DNA of 64,000 bases, from contig CAVAPE010000004.1 in NCBI GenBank assembly GCA_963590405.1, positions 1 through 64,000 of the forward strand, in the 5' to 3' direction. The stretch's first letter is position 1. Every line of letters starts with the position of its first letter. The position numbers were made by a program, and so were the translations under genes. The stretch is from Limisoma sp963590405 (lineage in GTDB: Bacteria; Bacteroidota; Bacteroidia; Bacteroidales; Muribaculaceae). Shown piece by piece: positions 61,701 to 64,000 of the stretch. The notes beneath the pieces were generated by a model, which did no database searches, was not told the DNA's origin, and was given only the letters and a program-made list of their open reading frames with translations.

Positions 61701-64000
61701 ATGATGGATCCGTTCTCGGTTGAGGGTGATACCAATGATGGTGGCGACCTTTATTTCAACCTCGGCGAGGTTAGCGAGGACATTCTGAAAGATGGATACA
61801 AGTCGTATGAAAACGGCTTGCCAACCGACGGCAGCACAACAGGCACTCGCGAAACTGTTTGGGGTCGTGTACCAACTGAGACATCGCTTACCTACGCCTT
61901 TGACAACACGCAAGGCGCACGCAAAAATCAGGACGTCGGTCTGAATGGCTTGTCGACAGAGCAGGAATATGAGTTCTCGACATACAAGGACTACCTTGAG
62001 CACCTTCGCGCGGTGCTGTCGCCTGAAAAGATTGCGGAGATGGAAGCCGACCAATTCTCTCCGTTCAACGACCCTGCTGGCGACAACTACCATTACTATC
62101 GCGGCTACGATTATGATGAGCAACGTCTCTCCATTCTTGAGCGCTATAAACACTACAACGGCACAGAAGGAAACTCTCTTGGCGATGATGACTCGAAAGA
62201 TGCTCTCTATCAGTCGTCGCGTAGCGTGCCCGACGTGGAAGACATCAACCAGGACAATACTCTTAACGAATACGAACGCTACTATCAGTACCACATCTCT
62301 ATGCGTCCGCAGGATTTGGTGGTAGGGCAGAACTATATCACAGATAAACAGGTATCGACAGTTTCGCTTGCCAACGGCACGAAAGGCGAGGCTACTTGGT
62401 ATCAATTCAAAATTCCTTTGAAGGACTATGAAAAGGTGGTGGGCTCGATTTCGGATTTCTCTACCATCCGTTTCATCCGTATGTTCATGACTGGCTTTAA
62501 GCAGGCAACTCACTTGCGTTTCGCTACTCTCGAACTTGTGCGTGGTGATTGGCGTACCTACGACTACAACCTTAACTCGCGTGCCGATGCTCCAGCCGAC
62601 GGCAGTTTGGACTTGTCGGTTGTTAATATTGAGGAGAACTCTGGTCGCGAACCTGTCAACTATGTCTTGCCTCCGGGTGTAAACCGTATCGTAGACCCAG
62701 GACAGTCGCAAATCACGCAACTCAACGAGCAAGCAATGTCGATGAAACTGACCAACCTTCAGGCAGGCGATGCCCGTGCAGTCTACAAGAACACCACAAT
62801 GGACTTGCGTCTTTACAAGCGTATGCAGATGTTCACCCACGCCGAGCGACTTGTTGATGATGTCAACGGTGAACTTCAAGACGGCGATTTCTCGGTGTTC
62901 ATGCGTCTTGGTACGGATGTGAAGAGCAACTATTATGAATATGAAGTGCCGTTGAAACTGACAGCACCCGGAAAATACAACACCTACAACACCAACGACC
63001 AATATGCAGTGTGGCCAGAGGCGAACTTTATGGACATTACATTGTCGGTGTTTACCAATCTTAAAAAGGAACGCAATCGGGCAAAGCACGACGAATCACA
63101 GAATGTCGGTAACACAACTCTCTACACTGGTTATGACCCCGACCACCAGTCTAACAAGGTGTCAATCTTGGGTAACCCGTCGTTGAGCGACGTGCGTGTG
63201 GTAATGATTGGTGTGCGCAACAACTCGAGCAAGGAGAAAAGCGGCGAGGTTTGGGTCAACGAATTGAAAGTTACCGATTTCGATCAGGACGGCGGTTGGG
63301 CTGCAAAAGGTAGTGTCAACTTGGCTCTTTCTGATGTGGCTACCGTAAACTTCGGCGGACACATCGAAACTGTGGGCTTCGGCAACGTTGACCAAAGTCT
63401 GTCGTCGCGTCGTATGGATGACTATAAGCAGTACAACGTCGCAACGCAAGTCGATGTGGGTCGCTTCTTGCCATCGAAGGCTAAACTCAAGGCACCAGTA
63501 TATTATTCTGTATCAAAGGAAAAGACATCGCCGAAATACAATCCGCTCGATCAGGATATTCTTCTTAAAGACGCCCTTAATGAGGCGTCAACAAAGGAGG
63601 AGAGAGACTCTATTAGCAACTACGCCGTAGAGCAGTCTACAGTGAAGAGTTTCAGCATCTCTGGCTTCAACTTCGGTGTGAAGAGCAAAGTGCCGATGCC
63701 TTGGGACCCAGCAAACTTCACCGTCAATTTCTCGTTCAACAAGCAGGAAAACATCTCTCCGACTGTGGAGTATGAGCATATAAATGATTATCGAGGCAGT
63801 TTCCAATACAGTTACTCGCCAGTCTACAAGCCGTTCAAACCATTCAAGTTCATAAAGAGCAAGTCGAAGAACTTGAAATTCATCAAGGACTGGGAGTTTG
63901 GCTATGCACCGTCGTCGTTGAGTTTCCTCACCAACATGACTCGTTACTACTACGAACTTCAGTCGCGTAATGAGGCAGATGTCGAGGTCGATGTGCCGGT
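58710..64000 (+). CDS. sprA: SprA/Sov family outer membrane protein, 5' part
   Basis: The frame is open from the ATG at 58710 to the window end without a stop (1,763 codons). It starts MNRRGNKKYMLMFIAGIVLY, a signal sequence. The family features follow: FFLGHFFRDNYDYNASKLP, LPYVLSGVNITRIEVWVTN, the FETSQNTIDIRSPYSWFLA region, and many beta strands. SprA, known as Sov in Porphyromonas, forms the very large translocon barrel of the type IX secretion system. Full proteins are about 2,300-2,400 residues, so roughly a quarter is missing on the right. No other gld or por genes are in view, so it cannot be said here whether the organism has a working type IX system. Opposite-strand open frames within it are shadows. 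Confidence 0.93.
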   Translation, partial: MNRRGNKKYMLMFIAGIVLYSVYSIGFAQYKKSTVAAPPTIFTGKSAAVDSSKLHYPVKQTVTPGYDELIGTEKQAIDLKDPSNIKTEVEYDYKTDTYVVRTKVGDREIATPFILSSEAYNNMEVRNSMMDYYRKRNSENFEQKDKKKFNIFDMKFGLGPLEKVFGPGGVQLKTQGSVQVKMGIKSNKTDNPALPASARRKTYFDFDQKIQATIDASVGDKLKFNMTYNTDATFDFDSKNLKLKYDGKEDEIIKSIEAGNVSMTTGASLIKGSTALFGLKTKLQFGKFTITALASQQNSQSQTVSTKGGSQTTKFSINADDYDKNRYFFLGHFFRDNYDYNASKLPYVLSGVNITRIEVWVTNQRGTYNEARHLVGFVDMGENKHLQNNHWIPLSSPDNPSNNSNNLVSEIKTSYPNAREISQVSTALEPLQAYGIEGGRDYEKVESARLLSSTEYKLNSTLGYISLNSALNADEVLAVAYEYTYQGQVYQVGEFSSDVTDSSKALFVKMLKGSTVSPKFANWDLMMKNVYSLGAYQVQKSKFKLNVKYMSDSTGVAVQYLPADPIRNKPLIQVLNVDRLDSNNESNPDGFYDFIDGYTINAAQGKVIFPVVEPFGDYLAKQLTNPADAERYCYHELYDSTQTVAKQFQDKNKFILTGEYQASSGSTIRLNAMNVPRGSVVVTAGGVTLTENSDYTVDYNMGTVTITNQSIIDSGTNISVSLENQSMYSTQRKTLLGLDMNYQFNKDFNVGATLMHFSEKPLTEKVSLGDELINNTIWGVNFSYNKSFMWLTNWLNAIPTVNATSPSTISMQGEFAQLIPHNKKSGTNAGSSYLDDFETSQNTIDIRSPYSWFLASTPNDPNGGLFPEASLSNNVDYGKNRALLAWYYIDRMFTQKNSSLCPAYIKNDKEQLSSPYVREVTTREIWPNRELNYGEASAIQTLNLSFYPTERGPYNLDYSNIDSNFNLLNPEKRWGGIMRKLDNTNFETSNIEYIQFWMMDPFSVEGDTNDGGDLYFNLGEVSEDILKDGYKSYENGLPTDGSTTGTRETVWGRVPTETSLTYAFDNTQGARKNQDVGLNGLSTEQEYEFSTYKDYLEHLRAVLSPEKIAEMEADQFSPFNDPAGDNYHYYRGYDYDEQRLSILERYKHYNGTEGNSLGDDDSKDALYQSSRSVPDVEDINQDNTLNEYERYYQYHISMRPQDLVVGQNYITDKQVSTVSLANGTKGEATWYQFKIPLKDYEKVVGSISDFSTIRFIRMFMTGFKQATHLRFATLELVRGDWRTYDYNLNSRADAPADGSLDLSVVNIEENSGREPVNYVLPPGVNRIVDPGQSQITQLNEQAMSMKLTNLQAGDARAVYKNTTMDLRLYKRMQMFTHAERLVDDVNGELQDGDFSVFMRLGTDVKSNYYEYEVPLKLTAPGKYNTYNTNDQYAVWPEANFMDITLSVFTNLKKERNRAKHDESQNVGNTTLYTGYDPDHQSNKVSILGNPSLSDVRVVMIGVRNNSSKEKSGEVWVNELKVTDFDQDGGWAAKGSVNLALSDVATVNFGGHIETVGFGNVDQSLSSRRMDDYKQYNVATQVDVGRFLPSKAKLKAPVYYSVSKEKTSPKYNPLDQDILLKDALNEASTKEERDSISNYAVEQSTVKSFSISGFNFGVKSKVPMPWDPANFTVNFSFNKQENISPTVEYEHINDYRGSFQYSYSPVYKPFKPFKFIKSKSKNLKFIKDWEFGYAPSSLSFLTNMTRYYYELQSRNEADVEVDVP

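Noticed and set aside
61401..63089. Long open frame of 562 codons on the minus strand
   Set aside because: It lies wholly opposite sprA, whose own frame is continuous and family-like. The minus-strand protein has no recognisable domain and its composition is that of an antisense shadow.

Overview
The window looks like a chromosomal segment of a Bacteroidales bacterium. The evidence is the promoter grammar (a TTTG box, 19-20 bases, then TAnnTTTG, seen complete in front of four transcription units), the lack of obvious Shine-Dalgarno sequences, and lineage-typical genes: type III glutamine synthetase, an ornithine carbamoyltransferase of the Bacteroides succinylornithine type, the ruvA-sprA pair, class I fumarase, malic enzyme fused to a phosphotransacetylase-like domain, DUF4494 and DUF5063 proteins, and a GH57/glycogen-synthase/debranching cluster. 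A Muribaculaceae-like gut species is a guess. Content is mostly core metabolism. I saw no phage, insertion sequence, CRISPR array or defence island.

Layout. 1-3.9 kb: partial sugar transporter (-), then a secreted NlpC/P60 peptidase and a dipeptide epimerase (+), a peptidoglycan-peptide salvage pair. 4-17.7 kb: a long minus-strand block, reading right to left galE-dnaG-LysM protein-outer membrane barrel, hemerythrin protein-LuxR regulator, tsaD-cinA, tRNA-Arg(TCT), and yicC-gmk-nadD-DUF5063-apeB. 17.8-26.8 kb: HAD phosphatase, yigZ (-), DUF4494-yggS, a fucose-permease-like transporter, transketolase and an M16 peptidase. 26.8-31.5 kb: minus-strand glycogen/alpha-glucan operon. 31.6-37.5 kb: lipid kinase and MATE exporter (divergent), a secreted unknown protein, argF' and pncB. 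37.6-43.6 kb: fumarase, transglutaminase-like protein, two identical tRNA-Arg(ACG), malic enzyme. 43.7-47.2 kb: dTDP-rhamnose operon. 47.3-49.5 kb: secreted alpha-amylase and a small membrane protein. 49.6-58 kb: dapF, glnN, a PurF-like amidotransferase, a prolyl oligopeptidase and a serine hydrolase. 58-64 kb: ruvA and the first 1,763 codons of sprA, which runs off the end.

The most striking structure is a set of three lesions in otherwise ordinary genes. A perfect 29-bp tandem duplication frameshifts the DUF5063 gene, a 31-bp tandem duplication with one mismatch frameshifts the HAD gene, and a short deletion with frameshift breaks the M16 peptidase. In the first two, removing one copy restores a full family-like protein. 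They may be real slippage mutations or, quite plausibly, assembly joins. Other points of interest are a histone-like lysine/alanine tail on the GH57 enzyme, a receiver domain lacking its phospho-acceptor beside a hemerythrin protein, a PurF-like enzyme with an altered glutaminase motif, two genes whose promoter box lies four bases from the start codon, and 21-bp repeats before a membrane protein gene. I did not find a convincing wholly new multi-gene system.
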